Of a stretch of 44,176 bases of DNA, positions 24,161 through 31,510 are shown piece after piece. Position numbers and translations under genes: made by a program. The notes below the pieces were generated by a model that saw only the letters and a program-made list of their open reading frames with translations, did not search any database and had not been told where the DNA came from. This DNA comes from a virus. Each line of letters starts with the position of its first letter. Within the stretch, counting starts at the first letter, position 1. The DNA is taken from positions 1 through 44,176 of the IMG/VR virus record IMGVR_UViG_3300034073_004823, one strand, 5' to 3'.

Positions 24161-27139
24161 TCAGCCTTGACACGCCAGGCACTCAGCATAGTCGCCTTCG
24201 CCAGAATCCGCAACCCCCATCCCCAAATGCTGCTCCAGGCCCTGGTACCCCCCTGGAATGTGCTGGCCATTCAGCCAGATCTGGGGCACGGTGTCCCACT
24301 TCCATTCGTCATCCGCAAACAGCGAACGGTCTTGCTCTTGGATCACGTAGCCGTGGCTTGCCAGCAACTCCTTCGCCTTGACGCACCACGGGCACCCAGA
24401 CTTGGTGACCACCAACGCAGTCTTTGCGGGGGCGCTGGCACGTGATGCTGATCCTTGCTGTTTGGCGTGCAGTGACGAGGACTTCAGGTAATACAGCCCC
24501 AGGCAGCCATTTTTCCATGCCGCCAAATGCAGGCGCATCAGGTACTCGGCAGAGGCTTCCGGGTCCACAAACAGATTCAACGACTGGCCCTGGTCGATGA
24601 ATTGTTGGCGATCTGCGGCTTGTTTGACAAGCTCAAATTGATCAATCTCGCGAGCCGTCTTAAAGACTTCCCTCGCCGTATCACTCAGGCACTCCAGGTG
24701 CTGGACGCTGCCACGCCGCTCCAGGATCGAGTCCCACACTTCCTGGGTGTTCTGGCCGATGGCTTCCAGGTGGGCCTCCAGATACGGATTGCGGCGCACG
24801 AAGGTGCCCTTGGCGTTGCCGGCAACAAACAGGTTCGCCACCAGGGGCTCGATGCCCTCGGAGACCGCCCCACAGATCACACTGTTGGTCTTGGTGGGCG
24901 CAATGGCCGTGCGGGTTGTATGGCGAACACCATTACCCTCACACCACTCTGGCTCGCCGTACTCGCGGGCCATGTCCTGGGAGGCCTGCAAGGCAAGCTT
25001 TTCGATGTTCTTATGGACCTCGATGTTCAGTTCGCGAGCAGCCTTGGACGCAAACGGCAGCCCACGGGACTGATACAGCGCATGCAGGCCCATAGTCCCC
25101 ATTCCCAGGGCGCGTGACTTGCGGGCAAAACGCACGGAGCGACCCATTGACGGCAGGCGCTCTGCCTTATGGATGAACTCTTCGACAACTGCATCCAGGA
25201 AGTACACGCACAACTCGGGAACAGTCTTGCCGGTCCGAGCGCCCTTCCAGCCCTTCCACTCGTCGTACTTCGCCAGATTCAGCGAAGACAGGACGCAAAC
25301 AAAAGTATGGTTTTCATCCGTCGGCAGGAAGATTTCAGAACAGTTATGGACTAGAAGGCCCGAGCAGAAATCCTTTTCCTCTTTGGTAATGATGAAGAAA
25401 TTGTGGTTATCTTCAACTGTTAGGTCGTAAACTTCTTCGACACCTACTGAGCGTACGCTAACAACCTTGAGGCCGGTCTTACGGAGCCGCTTTACCCGCT
25501 CTTTCAAGGCATTCTTTTCTACGAGCCGAGGGTTGATTGGCAGCTCTTTCTCAATTTCACACTCGCCCTGGTACTCTTTTTCGCCCTTTACATAAGCAAC
25601 ATAATCCTTAAAGCTTTCGTTGAAACGATATTTCGAGAAATGCTGGGGGACATTATAGCCCTCGTCGAGCAGACTCAAGTAATCCGCCTTCGTGAAGGTT
25701 CCGCGACGTTCATACACTGTGCGCCCAAGCGCAATCAACTGATAGTTGTCAATACCATTGAAGCGGCCGTTCTTCTTGCCACTGCTGGTCGCTGAGGTGA
25801 TATTGGCGCGAAACACCTTGTCAACCTTATGAATAGGATTATTGGCGCCCATGCGCTCGGCGGCAGTCTTAGCAAAATGCTTTTCCTTGGTCAGCAACTG
25901 CAGGTTTTCAATCGAGTCGTCGTCTCCCGACTGAATGTGATCAACATGAAAGCCTGCGCTGCTACGCCCGTTGTAATACTCCCAAATCATGCGGGCTTGA
26001 CGACGATGACCATCGCAATGGGTGTTAGTCATTAAATGACCAAACTCATTACGGAAGGAGGTAAATGGCTCAATCGTGCAGCCAACCGAGTCGGCGGCTT
26101 CCACCCATTTCACATCACGGGTCGCAAGAAGGTGATCAGGAGTACAGCGGAACGTGCTGCCGTCATCAAGTTCAACCTCAACAACCTCGCGAGTTCCGGT
26201 CTTGAACGCTTTTGCTGGCTTAATTTCGGTCACCCATCTGTCATGGGTTTTTGATTTGCGAGCAGAATACACTGGAAATTCCGTGCCTTCCAGATCAGCA
26301 ATTGCCACCGAGTTGCGGCCATCGGCAACTGCAACCAGAGTGTCGCCCGTAAAACAGAGATTGGATGTTGAAATCTTCAGGTTGCGCTGCTTGAAGCAAT
26401 CAGGAGCCTGGTTATTTGCGTTATCAATGTAGACAATGTACGGCGATCCAGTCATCATCCGGCACTTCAGCACTTCGCCGAAGATGGCCTGCTTGTCCTT
26501 GTCGCCAGCCAACATGGATTCAATCCATTCATCGGTAACAGTTACCGCCAGGTTGCTGTCGATGAAGTTGCGCGGGTCGCCCTGCGTGTGGTCTTTACAG
26601 CGCAGCGCCTCCATTAAATCAGGGTGGTCAATCGGCAGATACAGCGCGAAGGACCCGCGACGGGTGTTGCCCTGGGAGACGACACTTGCTGCCAGGTCGT
26701 ACTGACGCATCCAGGGAACCACTCCGGTCGACTTGCCACCACTGGCAATAGGAGCTCCGCTAGGGCGAATGTCACCAAAGTAGATACCAACACCGCCACC
26801 GTTCTTACTCAGGGCAGCAACCTCCTTTAGGTGGCTGTAAATACTGGAGACGGAGTCTGAAGAATGGACGCTATAGCATGAGATAGCGAGTCCACGGTTG
26901 GTCCCAAAGTTGCTCAGAACGGGTGTTGCACCTCCCAGGTAGCCACGCCAAAACATCTCCAGGATGTCATCACCAATGCCATCGATCTTGAGGTGCTTTT
27001 CTGCGGTAGACGCGCAGCGCTTCCACATATCACGAGGCGTCTCACCGGGCAGCAGGTAGCCCTTACCCAGAACCTGTTGGGCTTCTTCGGTCAGCCACTC
27101 GGGATGGGTGGGCAGGTTATTGGGATCGAAGGCAGTCAT
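24161..27139 (-). CDS. nrdA: Class I ribonucleotide reductase large subunit with intein and glutaredoxin domain
   Basis: 992 residues before splicing; numbering here counts an extra TTG-coded residue upstream as 1. The barrel holds C89 (ISCYSV, redox Cys), N261-L262 joined by splicing to C601-S-E603 (active-site Cys and Glu), C616 (redox partner) and Y884-Y885 (radical path). There is no ATP cone at the N-terminus. Residues 263-600 are an intein, and 906-973 a glutaredoxin domain with CPWC (917-920). The C-terminal tail ECLACQG carries the shuttle Cys pair. The enzyme reduces ribonucleotides to deoxyribonucleotides with NrdB. Its start overlaps the nrdB stop (TGATG). Confidence 0.93.
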   Translation of the reverse strand: MTAFDPNNLPTHPEWLTEEAQQVLGKGYLLPGETPRDMWKRCASTAEKHLKIDGIGDDILEMFWRGYLGGATPVLSNFGTNRGLAISCYSVHSSDSVSSIYSHLKEVAALSKNGGGVGIYFGDIRPSGAPIASGGKSTGVVPWMRQYDLAASVVSQGNTRRGSFALYLPIDHPDLMEALRCKDHTQGDPRNFIDSNLAVTVTDEWIESMLAGDKDKQAIFGEVLKCRMMTGSPYIVYIDNANNQAPDCFKQRNLKISTSNLCFTGDTLVAVADGRNSVAIADLEGTEFPVYSARKSKTHDRWVTEIKPAKAFKTGTREVVEVELDDGSTFRCTPDHLLATRDVKWVEAADSVGCTIEPFTSFRNEFGHLMTNTHCDGHRRQARMIWEYYNGRSSAGFHVDHIQSGDDDSIENLQLLTKEKHFAKTAAERMGANNPIHKVDKVFRANITSATSSGKKNGRFNGIDNYQLIALGRTVYERRGTFTKADYLSLLDEGYNVPQHFSKYRFNESFKDYVAYVKGEKEYQGECEIEKELPINPRLVEKNALKERVKRLRKTGLKVVSVRSVGVEEVYDLTVEDNHNFFIITKEEKDFCSGLLVHNCSEIFLPTDENHTFVCVLSSLNLAKYDEWKGWKGARTGKTVPELCVYFLDAVVEEFIHKAERLPSMGRSVRFARKSRALGMGTMGLHALYQSRGLPFASKAARELNIEVHKNIEKLALQASQDMAREYGEPEWCEGNGVRHTTRTAIAPTKTNSVICGAVSEGIEPLVANLFVAGNAKGTFVRRNPYLEAHLEAIGQNTQEVWDSILERRGSVQHLECLSDTAREVFKTAREIDQFELVKQAADRQQFIDQGQSLNLFVDPEASAEYLMRLHLAAWKNGCLGLYYLKSSSLHAKQQGSASRASAPAKTALVVTKSGCPWCVKAKELLASHGYVIQEQDRSLFADDEWKWDTVPQIWLNGQHIPGGYQGLEQHLGMGVADSGEGDYAECLACQG
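25343..26356 (-). mobile_element. Intein with HNH homing endonuclease in nrdA
   Basis: 338 residues. It starts CFTGDTLVAVADG (Cys1, block A), has GTREVVEVELDDGSTFRCTP and DHLL (block B, T..H), an HNH-type endonuclease (FHVDHIQ...SIENLQLLTKEKH), block F-like VYDLTVEDNHNFF, and ends LLVHN before Cys+1. All residues for self-splicing are present. Cys+1 is the catalytic Cys of NrdA, so the reductase cannot work until the intein leaves. The HNH would spread the element into intein-free nrdA genes. Confidence 0.93.
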
Positions 27140-28146
27140 CAAACGAGCTCCAGGGTCAGAGTGGACAGGTCAACGGCTTCGTAGTTCTGGGTGGGCTTGG
27201 CGACATAGTTATCACCGGCCTTGGCACGAGCAAAGAAATCATGACTGACTTGTCCTTTCGCCATCGGCTCAAACCAATCAGCCACACGACGAGCCAGAAT
27301 AGCTTCTTGACTGGTCATTTCGATACGGTATTCCAGCCCCAGATTCTTCAGGCGATCATTGGCGCGGTATTTAATGTACGCTTTAACTTCATCAAGTTCA
27401 ATTGGTAAAGCGCCGGCTTGCGGGCTGACGAAGATGTTCTCCAGGAAGGAAAATTCATTCTCTATTATTACCTGAAAGCCTGCGTAAATGTCAGCTAGCT
27501 CAATATTGTTGATCCCAACTTCCGCAACCAGATCACGGAACAATTGAGAGCCGCCATCGCTATGTTGGCCTTCATCTAAGATGGACCATGAAATAATTTG
27601 CTGCAGTCCCTTAAAGCGTCCGTCCTTGCAAAATGCCAGTAAGATGGCAAATGACCCGAAAAGCGACACCCCTTCTGCGCAACCACTAAACACTGCCAGG
27701 CTAACTTTTTCTGAGCTACATTCGGTGAAGAACCGCTCAACTTTTTGCTTGGCGATTGGATCTGAGATGAACTCCTCGAACTCATTCAACCCCAGCGTAT
27801 CGCTGAGATAATTATAGGCTTGTGCATGAATCTGCTCAAAAGCGCTGAACATCCGCGCCATTGCATGCACTTCTGGCTTGGGGAAAATGCGCGTCACGAC
27901 GTCACCCCAGTAGCATCCGATTCCCAGTTCCGCCGAGGTGAAGCCCCGCAGCACACCGGCAATTAAGTCCCGTTCGGCCTGGGTAGTGTTGTGCTGCCAG
28001 TCGCGCAAATCAGACTCCAAAGCAACCTCCTCGGGCCGCCAAATTGACGCTACAGCACGCCTGTAGAAGTCGAAATACAGAGGGTAGTCAAACCCATGGT
28101 CAAATTTATATACCATGTGTGGATGCTGAAGCAACGAACGCGCCAT
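27139..28146 (-). CDS. nrdB: Class I ribonucleotide reductase small subunit
   Basis: A 335-residue ferritin-like radical protein. Metal ligands by alignment to E. coli NrdB: E73 (in FTSAE, where E. coli has Asp84), E104 and H107 (FEQIH), E158 (CAEGV), E192 and H195 (DEGQH). The radical Tyr is Y111 (AQAYNYL). It therefore looks like an active, tyrosyl-radical type subunit with Glu instead of the first Asp. It generates the radical that NrdA uses. Stop and start of nrdB/nrdA overlap, so the subunits are coupled. Confidence 0.93.
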   Translation of the reverse strand: MARSLLQHPHMVYKFDHGFDYPLYFDFYRRAVASIWRPEEVALESDLRDWQHNTTQAERDLIAGVLRGFTSAELGIGCYWGDVVTRIFPKPEVHAMARMFSAFEQIHAQAYNYLSDTLGLNEFEEFISDPIAKQKVERFFTECSSEKVSLAVFSGCAEGVSLFGSFAILLAFCKDGRFKGLQQIISWSILDEGQHSDGGSQLFRDLVAEVGINNIELADIYAGFQVIIENEFSFLENIFVSPQAGALPIELDEVKAYIKYRANDRLKNLGLEYRIEMTSQEAILARRVADWFEPMAKGQVSHDFFARAKAGDNYVAKPTQNYEAVDLSTLTLELV

Positions 28147-28203
28147 GAAAGTCGCAAAAATTTGGACGGTGAAGTTAGACTGCCCTGACGGAATTGGTAC
28201 CGT

Positions 28204-28506
28204 TCAATCCAGTAGCTCGGGATTGGTGCCACTGGCGGTGTACTGTGACAGCCCCGGTACCAGCGCATTACAGGCCGAGAGATCGGCACCCGCAGAGCAC
28301 TTGATAACGGTGGCTGTCATTCCCAGAACCGACCGGTCAACCCGCTTCAGCAGTTCATCTTGAACATACTGCCACTCTTCGGGATGCCACTTGTTCAAAT
28401 GAAACAGCATCACAGCAGCCTCGTCAAAACGAAACTGCCTGACCATTTCCAAGGCAGTCTGGATCGACTGTTGAACGTGCGGACCAAAGCCGGTCGGACT
28501 GGACAT
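28204..28506 (-). CDS. Hypothetical protein
   Basis: A 100-residue helical protein (MSSPTGFGPHVQQSIQTALE...), with FRFDEAAVMLFHLNKWHPEE that resembles a TPR-like helix pair. It lies between nrdB and small genes on the same strand, and its ATG overlaps the previous stop (TAATG). No family recognised. Confidence 0.65.
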   Translation of the reverse strand: MSSPTGFGPHVQQSIQTALEMVRQFRFDEAAVMLFHLNKWHPEEWQYVQDELLKRVDRSVLGMTATVIKCSAGADLSACNALVPGLSQYTASGTNPELLD

Positions 28507-28643
28507 TAACGACCTTGACCGCGATATTTCTTGGCCCCACGCTTGGGCTTGGAGCGCAGACCATTGCCTTGGCGGGTTACTTTGCCGCGACGTTCCAGTT
28601 GGACGGTGCTGCCACTCAGGGTTTTCTTGGTGCCGCTTTTCAT
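28506..28643 (-). CDS. Small very basic protein
   Basis: A 45-residue protein, MKSGTKKTLSGSTVQLERRG and then KVTRQGNGLRSKPKRGAKKY. With 16 Lys/Arg in 45 residues it should bind nucleic acid or act as a packaged basic protein. Overlaps on both sides (TAATG after; the upstream stop is within 4 bases) support it. Not recognised. Confidence 0.6.
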   Translation of the reverse strand: MKSGTKKTLSGSTVQLERRGKVTRQGNGLRSKPKRGAKKYRGQGR

Positions 28644-28864
28644 GGGGTGGGAATGTCCTCAGGGGCTACTTTAGCGGGTTGCTGGCCTGCCTGGAGGGCC
28701 TGCTTCATAATCCATTGCGTGGCGGCACGCTGGGTATACCAGCCCTCAAGGAGCACTGTGGCGATCTTCCTGAGCTCTTCGGGATCCCTGGACTCAGTGA
28801 TGGCCCGCTTAAAGCGTTCCTTGTCGAAGGCCTGGGATGCGGATAGCTCGAATGGCGCAAACAT
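28640..28864 (-). CDS. Small helical protein, distantly NblA-like
   Basis: A 74-residue protein, MFAPFELSASQAFDKERFKR, AITESRDPEELRKIATVLLE and GWYTQRAATQWIMKQAL. It should form two helices. The order FELS..Q.F....F....., then ...L..L...W..QR.....I.K, resembles NblA, the small adaptor that starts phycobilisome breakdown and is carried by some freshwater cyanophages. The match is weak, and an unrelated family of small cyanobacterial/phage helical proteins is equally possible. Confidence 0.6.
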   Translation of the reverse strand: MFAPFELSASQAFDKERFKRAITESRDPEELRKIATVLLEGWYTQRAATQWIMKQALQAGQQPAKVAPEDIPTP

Positions 28865-28910
28865 GATCAAGGGTGAGGCTTAGCTACACTACAGGATTTA
28901 GCGCTCATCG

Positions 28911-29081
28911 TCAAGTTCCTGGTTCGTGCAGGCCGACATTCCCTTCCAGGGCCATGACGTACTCTTCGATGGCTTTTATCACACTTTTCCACTCCGGGTG
29001 TAGCATCGAATACAGACGGATAGCATCCAGAGCGTCCTCGTAGCGCTCAGAGCTAACCCTCAGGGCCGATCTCAATCTCAC
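28911..29081 (-). CDS. Small helical hypothetical protein
   Basis: A frame of 56-62 residues ending HEPGT; the core is SERYEDALDAIRLYSMLHPE then WKSVIKAIEEYVMALEG, two helices. GTG 29081 and GTG 29099 are possible starts, both overlapping the glutaredoxin gene. Function unknown. Confidence 0.5.
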   Translation of the reverse strand: MRLRSALRVSSERYEDALDAIRLYSMLHPEWKSVIKAIEEYVMALEGNVGLHEPGT

Positions 29082-29286
29082 AGAGCTCGCTATATCCACC
29101 GATCAACTCCTGGGTGCCATCGGAGGTAATACCATATACTGCCGGCCAGGTGGGCCAGACCGGACAGGGCTCATCAGTAGTCGAGTAACTGGCGCCGTAG
29201 TGTTCAAGCAACGCCTTTGCATGCAAGCAATATGGGCATCCCTCTTTAACGTGCAGACGAAACGCCTTGTACTTCGAATTTGGCAT
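29053..29286 (-). CDS. Glutaredoxin-like protein
   Basis: A 77-residue thioredoxin-fold protein. GCPYC with YCLHAKALLEHYG and the later cis-Pro region (WPTWPAVYG), then LIGGYSELCE, match the glutaredoxin layout (CPYC, TVP-like, GG-motif). It would reduce disulfides with glutathione, most likely for the phage ribonucleotide reductase. It is a second redox module besides the domain inside NrdA. The ATG overlaps the end of the primase gene by 41 bases. Confidence 0.8.
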   Translation of the reverse strand: MPNSKYKAFRLHVKEGCPYCLHAKALLEHYGASYSTTDEPCPVWPTWPAVYGITSDGTQELIGGYSELCEIEIGPEG

Positions 29287-30844
29287 TTCCCAGGACATTT
29301 TCCACATGTTCCAGGATACCGTCCTGGCTGTGCAACTGAATCGTTGGCATTACCAAGGGCCGCAAGGCTCTCAAATAGTGCGGCTCAGCCACGACCAACA
29401 ACGCCTTAACCATTTCAGGTTGAATCGTGCCAGCACACTGCTCAAGCTCCATTAGACGATTCCACAGCCAGATATGACTGGGAGACTGCAATAGGTCGCC
29501 CAGGGGTTTCAGGCGACCCCGTGACTCTGGAAAATGCACATAGCAACGCAATAAGCGGCGCTCAGCCTGATTCCGCACCCAGTCGGGGCTGGGCTTGGAC
29601 CACTTTGCATTGGTCCGTGAACGCCCAACAGACTGCATCCACGACTGGGCCAGTTTTGCCGCAGCCTTGGGGTCCGCTGCCAGCACCTTGGCAGATTTAT
29701 CTACGTAATACTGCCGAAGGGCTGGTGATTTGATAGATTGCACCAGGTCCCTAATTGCCTGTTCCACTTGGGAAAATCGGAAAACATCCGATCTATCCAG
29801 TCCAGCCAGCCAACAGTCAATCTGCCAATCCAACCACTGGGGGGCAGACTCGATGATCGAATACAGATCAACACCTGAACGGATACAGTCATCCGGGTCC
29901 TTCCCCGAAGGCATTTGCGCAACCGTCAGCGTCATTTCCCCGGCACATGCCAGTGGACCCGCAACCTTGATGAAGTGCTCAATCGCCTTCAGACCGCCAT
30001 CATCCCCGTCGTAGCACAGCACAAAGCGCCGGCATTGCCTGAGCAAGCGCCTGATGGCCTCCAAGGACGGGCCTGCAGTGCCCTGAGTGGCGACCACATT
30101 TTGCATGCCGTACTGGTGCATGCTGATGACATCAAAGTGGCCCTCCACGAAGACCACGTAGCCAGCACTGCGGGCAGCCTGTATGGCCCGGTGCTCGTTG
30201 AATAACAGGGCACCCTTGTCGAAGATGTCACTAGAGGCCGAATTCTTATACTTTTGGGGGTCGGCATCTGGTCCATCTTGTACGCGGCGACCAGTAAATC
30301 CAACTAAGGTGCCGCGATGGTTGTGGATTGGCACGGTGACGCGCCCGCCAAAGTAGCCATTGGTGGCATAGCCCAGCTCAAACTCCCGCGAGGTTTCCGG
30401 CTTGATGCCACGCCCCCTTAGCCAGTCACGCCCCAGTACGCCCGCATCGCCCCTCAGGGCCTGTCTGAAGGCGTCTTGCTGGCGTTGGACGGCACCCAGT
30501 GCCCGTTTGCGCTCGGCGGCCAGTCTCAGGGCTTCTTCGGGGTCCAGGTTGTCATACTCGACCTGGATGCTATGCTTGTCGGCAATCCGATTGACCGCAT
30601 CAACAAAGCCCAGCCCGAACTTTTGCTGCACGTAGTCGATGGCATCCTTACCGCCACCGCACGCAAAGCAGAAGCACAGGTTCTTGTCGTCGTTAATCGT
30701 TAGCGACGGATTCGTGTCAGCGTGCCAGGGGCACAGCGTGACGGCCTCGCGCCCAATCTTCTTGTAGGCAATGCCCTCGGCCTGTAAGACCTCTGTCAGT
30801 GGCACGCTGCGCACAGCCTTGATTGTGCTGTCCTTTAGACCCAT
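29246..30844 (-). CDS. DnaG-type primase
   Basis: A 532-residue protein. The N-terminal CHC2 zinc ribbon is C38PWH41 with C59FAC62; the catalytic core holds EGHFDV (234-239) and the TOPRIM DGDD (279-282) that bind Mg2+. The C-terminal part (about 380-530) is helical and may bind a helicase. It makes RNA primers for lagging-strand synthesis. Length is slightly below bacterial DnaG (about 600). No helicase domain is fused, so a separate helicase (phage or host) is needed. Promoter TGCTAGACT lies upstream. Confidence 0.92.
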   Translation of the reverse strand: MGLKDSTIKAVRSVPLTEVLQAEGIAYKKIGREAVTLCPWHADTNPSLTINDDKNLCFCFACGGGKDAIDYVQQKFGLGFVDAVNRIADKHSIQVEYDNLDPEEALRLAAERKRALGAVQRQQDAFRQALRGDAGVLGRDWLRGRGIKPETSREFELGYATNGYFGGRVTVPIHNHRGTLVGFTGRRVQDGPDADPQKYKNSASSDIFDKGALLFNEHRAIQAARSAGYVVFVEGHFDVISMHQYGMQNVVATQGTAGPSLEAIRRLLRQCRRFVLCYDGDDGGLKAIEHFIKVAGPLACAGEMTLTVAQMPSGKDPDDCIRSGVDLYSIIESAPQWLDWQIDCWLAGLDRSDVFRFSQVEQAIRDLVQSIKSPALRQYYVDKSAKVLAADPKAAAKLAQSWMQSVGRSRTNAKWSKPSPDWVRNQAERRLLRCYVHFPESRGRLKPLGDLLQSPSHIWLWNRLMELEQCAGTIQPEMVKALLVVAEPHYLRALRPLVMPTIQLHSQDGILEHVENVLGNAKFEVQGVSSAR

Positions 30845-30865
30845 CCAAGACCTGTCAACTGGCCC

Positions 30866-30874
30866 AGTCTAGCA
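30866..30874 (-). promoter_or_regulatory. Extended -10 overlapping an upstream stop codon
   Basis: The minus strand reads TGCTAGACT, 21 bases before the primase start. TGC TAG forms the last Cys codon and stop of the sigma-factor gene at 30869. Confidence 0.55.
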
Positions 30875-31510
30875 CACTCCCAGGTGCTCTTCCAAATCCT
30901 TGGCGATCACGGGTGGTACATCAATGGACCGACTAAGGGCGTAGCGCTCCAGGCGTTTTCTGAAGGAGTCTGGCAGCCGAGAAATGGTCTCCGAGGCCTC
31001 TTCGCGGAACTGGGTCAGGTGGTCAACTTCATCGGGCTCCAGGCCGTCAATAGGCTTGGCCTGGTCTTTCAGCTCCAGAGGTGGCCCCGAGCAGGCCGAT
31101 TTGGTATCCTGCCACTCGCCCAAAGAGATCCCTAATTCATTGGCGATTTCAATGTCACTGAATCCCAGGTTTAACTTCTTGCGACCTTTGACCCACAGTT
31201 CACGCATCCGGTGCGTCAGGCGCATCGAGTAGGTCCGATCGCGAATGTAGTGCAAAATACTGCCACGGATGTATGGCACCGCCAGCGAAGAGAACTTCAA
31301 GGACTTACCGGTTTCCTTGTGGAGCACGCCAGCATCATATTTTGCTGCAGCCTGGCATAGGCCCTCAAAGGCCGCTGACTCCAAGATCGAGTACTCAATA
31401 CTAGTGGAACGATGATACTTCCAGGCGATGTTCCTGGCCAAGTTCAGATTGGCCGCAGCCAGCACCTGCTGATCAGGTGTTAACTTCAGTTCCAGATTTC
31501 TTTTCGCCAC
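30869..31510 (-). CDS. Sigma-70-family protein lacking a clear region 4
   Basis: A 213-residue protein. Region 2 is clear: LTPDQQVLAAANLNLARNIA, ESAAFEGLCQAAAKYD, FSSLAVPYIRGSILHYIRDR (DNA melting and -10 binding). A region-3-like segment (RMRELWVKGRKKLNLGFSDI, EIANELGIS) follows. After residue 150 there is no convincing helix-turn-helix of region 4, so -35 recognition may be absent or degenerate. The 'IRG.I.HYIRD' form is closest to group 3 / SigF-like sigmas. It would steer RNA polymerase to extended -10 promoters. It directly follows TerL; stop and start overlap by one base. Confidence 0.8.
   Translation of the reverse strand: MAKRNLELKLTPDQQVLAAANLNLARNIAWKYHRSTSIEYSILESAAFEGLCQAAAKYDAGVLHKETGKSLKFSSLAVPYIRGSILHYIRDRTYSMRLTHRMRELWVKGRKKLNLGFSDIEIANELGISLGEWQDTKSACSGPPLELKDQAKPIDGLEPDEVDHLTQFREEASETISRLPDSFRKRLERYALSRSIDVPPVIAKDLEEHLGVC

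Noticed and set aside
24527-25117. Long plus-strand open frames opposite nrdA
   Set aside because: They are antisense to strongly conserved RNR motifs, have no family resemblance and arise from codon bias of the real gene.
28145-28363. Plus-strand frame overlapping nrdB and the 28204 gene
   Set aside because: Low-complexity product and antisense to overlapping, coupled minus-strand genes.
30869-31510. Anti-sigma or unrelated helical protein
   Set aside because: The region 2 signature (GLCQAAAKYD ... IRGSILHYIRD) is too specific to sigma-70.
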